NCBI GenBank assembly: GCA_039621445.1
Contig: CP154954.1
Location: forward strand, 32,016,012-32,080,011
Length of the DNA: 64,000 nucleotides
Direction: 5' to 3'
DNA from: Euglena gracilis
Taxonomy: Eukaryota; Euglenida; Euglenophyceae; Euglenales
Translations under genes and position numbers: made by a program
Shown: positions 63,130 to 64,000 of the stretch, piece by piece
How the letters are laid out: each line of letters begins with the position of its first letter
Numbering within the stretch: position 1 is the stretch's first letter
Notes under the pieces: model-generated
Told to the model about the DNA's origin: nothing
What the model saw: the letters and a program-made list of their open reading frames with translations, nothing else
Databases searched by the model: none

Positions 63130-64000
63130 TTGTGTGAATTTATGGTCAAACCAGAGTGAGCTCCCCCCCCCACTCACAAAAAAGCAGCAACGGCAACAGA
63201 CGCAGCACACTCCAAATGAACGCCGACCGCGGCAGAGCTGGAGCGTGGCGCAGCTGGGATTATCATTAGGCAGGAACCGTTGCTGTGAGGTGCTTATGGG
63301 GGGGGGGTGGAGGGAGAAGGTGATCAATGTGGTGAGATGGGCCAGCTGAAGTGACTCGTGTCGGCGGATGGAGTAGAGCGTCTTCGGAGCCATACGGAGC
63401 AGTTGGATGGGGGCATCGGTCAGGGAGGAGGGGAGCGTGGTGTGGTCCCAAGGTCCCAAACCAATGCCCCCCACCCCTGTGGAGGACAGCAGGGGCGCCA
63501 GCAGCAGCGTCTGCGCAGCCCCCCGCCTGCCCATCCCCGAGCCGAAACCCGATCCCCCAGCCCACACGACGCAGCCCTCCCCCAACCCGGCGCCGGCAGG
63601 AGCGGACAACCAAGCTCACCCTCCTCCCATTCGCAAGAAATGACCCGGGAGGGGGGGCATTCTTGCGGCTGCTATGAGCTACTAGCGGCATTCCATCTCC
63701 CCCCTGGGGGGGGGGGGGTGCTGAAAACCCTTAGGCAATAGCCTGGCGGATTGTGCACACACGTTGTTTTGGACGCCCACCCCTCCCTTCCCTGTGCCAC
63801 GCTCTCCCTTTGCGCCACCATGGATTGGCAAGCCAGCCAGCCGTTCACGACACAGTTTTGCACTGCACACGCGCCTTCCTTGGAATCATTGGGAATCAAT
63901 TTCCCTTGGGCTGGTGCTCATGTGCGCTGTCACACACGCGACACATGGCCCATCCAGTGGTTCCATTGACCCCACACCGAGTAAAGACTGCCCAAGGAAC
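63130..64000. other. Unassigned, GC-rich in the middle
   Basis: C/G runs at 63161-63171, 63297-63307 and 63697-63717. The GC-rich stretch 63470-63620 has open frames on both strands, the longest on the minus strand (63079-63609, 176 codons), Pro/Gly/Ser-rich with a poly-Cys segment. None resembles a known protein. The window ends without a feature. Confidence 0.4.

Overview
This window is eukaryotic nuclear DNA, and almost all of it is repeats. There are no bacterial operons, ribosome binding sites or phage modules. Long reading frames are rare. Most of the sequence is diverged transposable elements, foldback elements with long G or C runs, microsatellites and AT-rich unique DNA. The species cannot be named. 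A Penelope-like retroelement with its GIY-YIG domain ahead of the reverse transcriptase, a LINE fragment, a Tc1/mariner relic and many small inverted-repeat elements suggest a protist or alga with a large, repeat-rich genome. No intact host gene could be recognised.

Layout. 1-7.1 kb is a near-identical tandem duplication of a unit of about 3.35 kb. 7.1-19.4 kb is mostly unassigned sequence with several foldback elements. 19.4-25.6 kb holds a Tc1/mariner transposase relic, a 0.4 kb ATGT microsatellite, further foldback elements and a LINE fragment. 25.6-31.2 kb contains a large nested insertion and one coding-like stretch. 31.6-36.3 kb is studded with short palindromes built on TGCGCA-N2-TGCGCA. 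37.8-47.3 kb is the centre of the window: a decayed minus-strand retroelement with long direct repeats at both ends and a third, solo copy of the repeat. 47.5-64 kb returns to dense small elements, including one of 1.25 kb with broken coding sequence, a second palindrome cluster (54.4-56.2 kb) and a 1.1 kb foldback element.

The retroelement (about 41.1-47.3 kb, minus strand) is the most unusual system. Reading 5' to 3' across several frameshifts, it encodes a GIY-YIG nuclease, a Penelope-type reverse transcriptase, a candidate CCCH zinc finger, an OTU-type cysteine protease and a DnaJ-like J domain. A second, degenerate J-like copy follows. I know of no described Penelope-like element with an OTU plus J-domain tail; that novelty claim is inference. 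This copy is dead: frames are broken and the motif A aspartate appears to be tyrosine.

The second theme is short elements whose ends and target duplications can be read directly. One family (CAAGCACC...GGTGCTTG) has 8-bp target duplications at three sites and carries arrays of 10-bp repeats, with a different 10-mer in each element. A larger group of G/C-run foldback elements sits between TA dinucleotides, as expected of Tc1/mariner-mobilised elements. Others show 8-, 9- and probable 10-bp duplications. About 10-bp repetition recurs across otherwise unrelated elements, which suggests reiterated transposase-binding sites or curved DNA.
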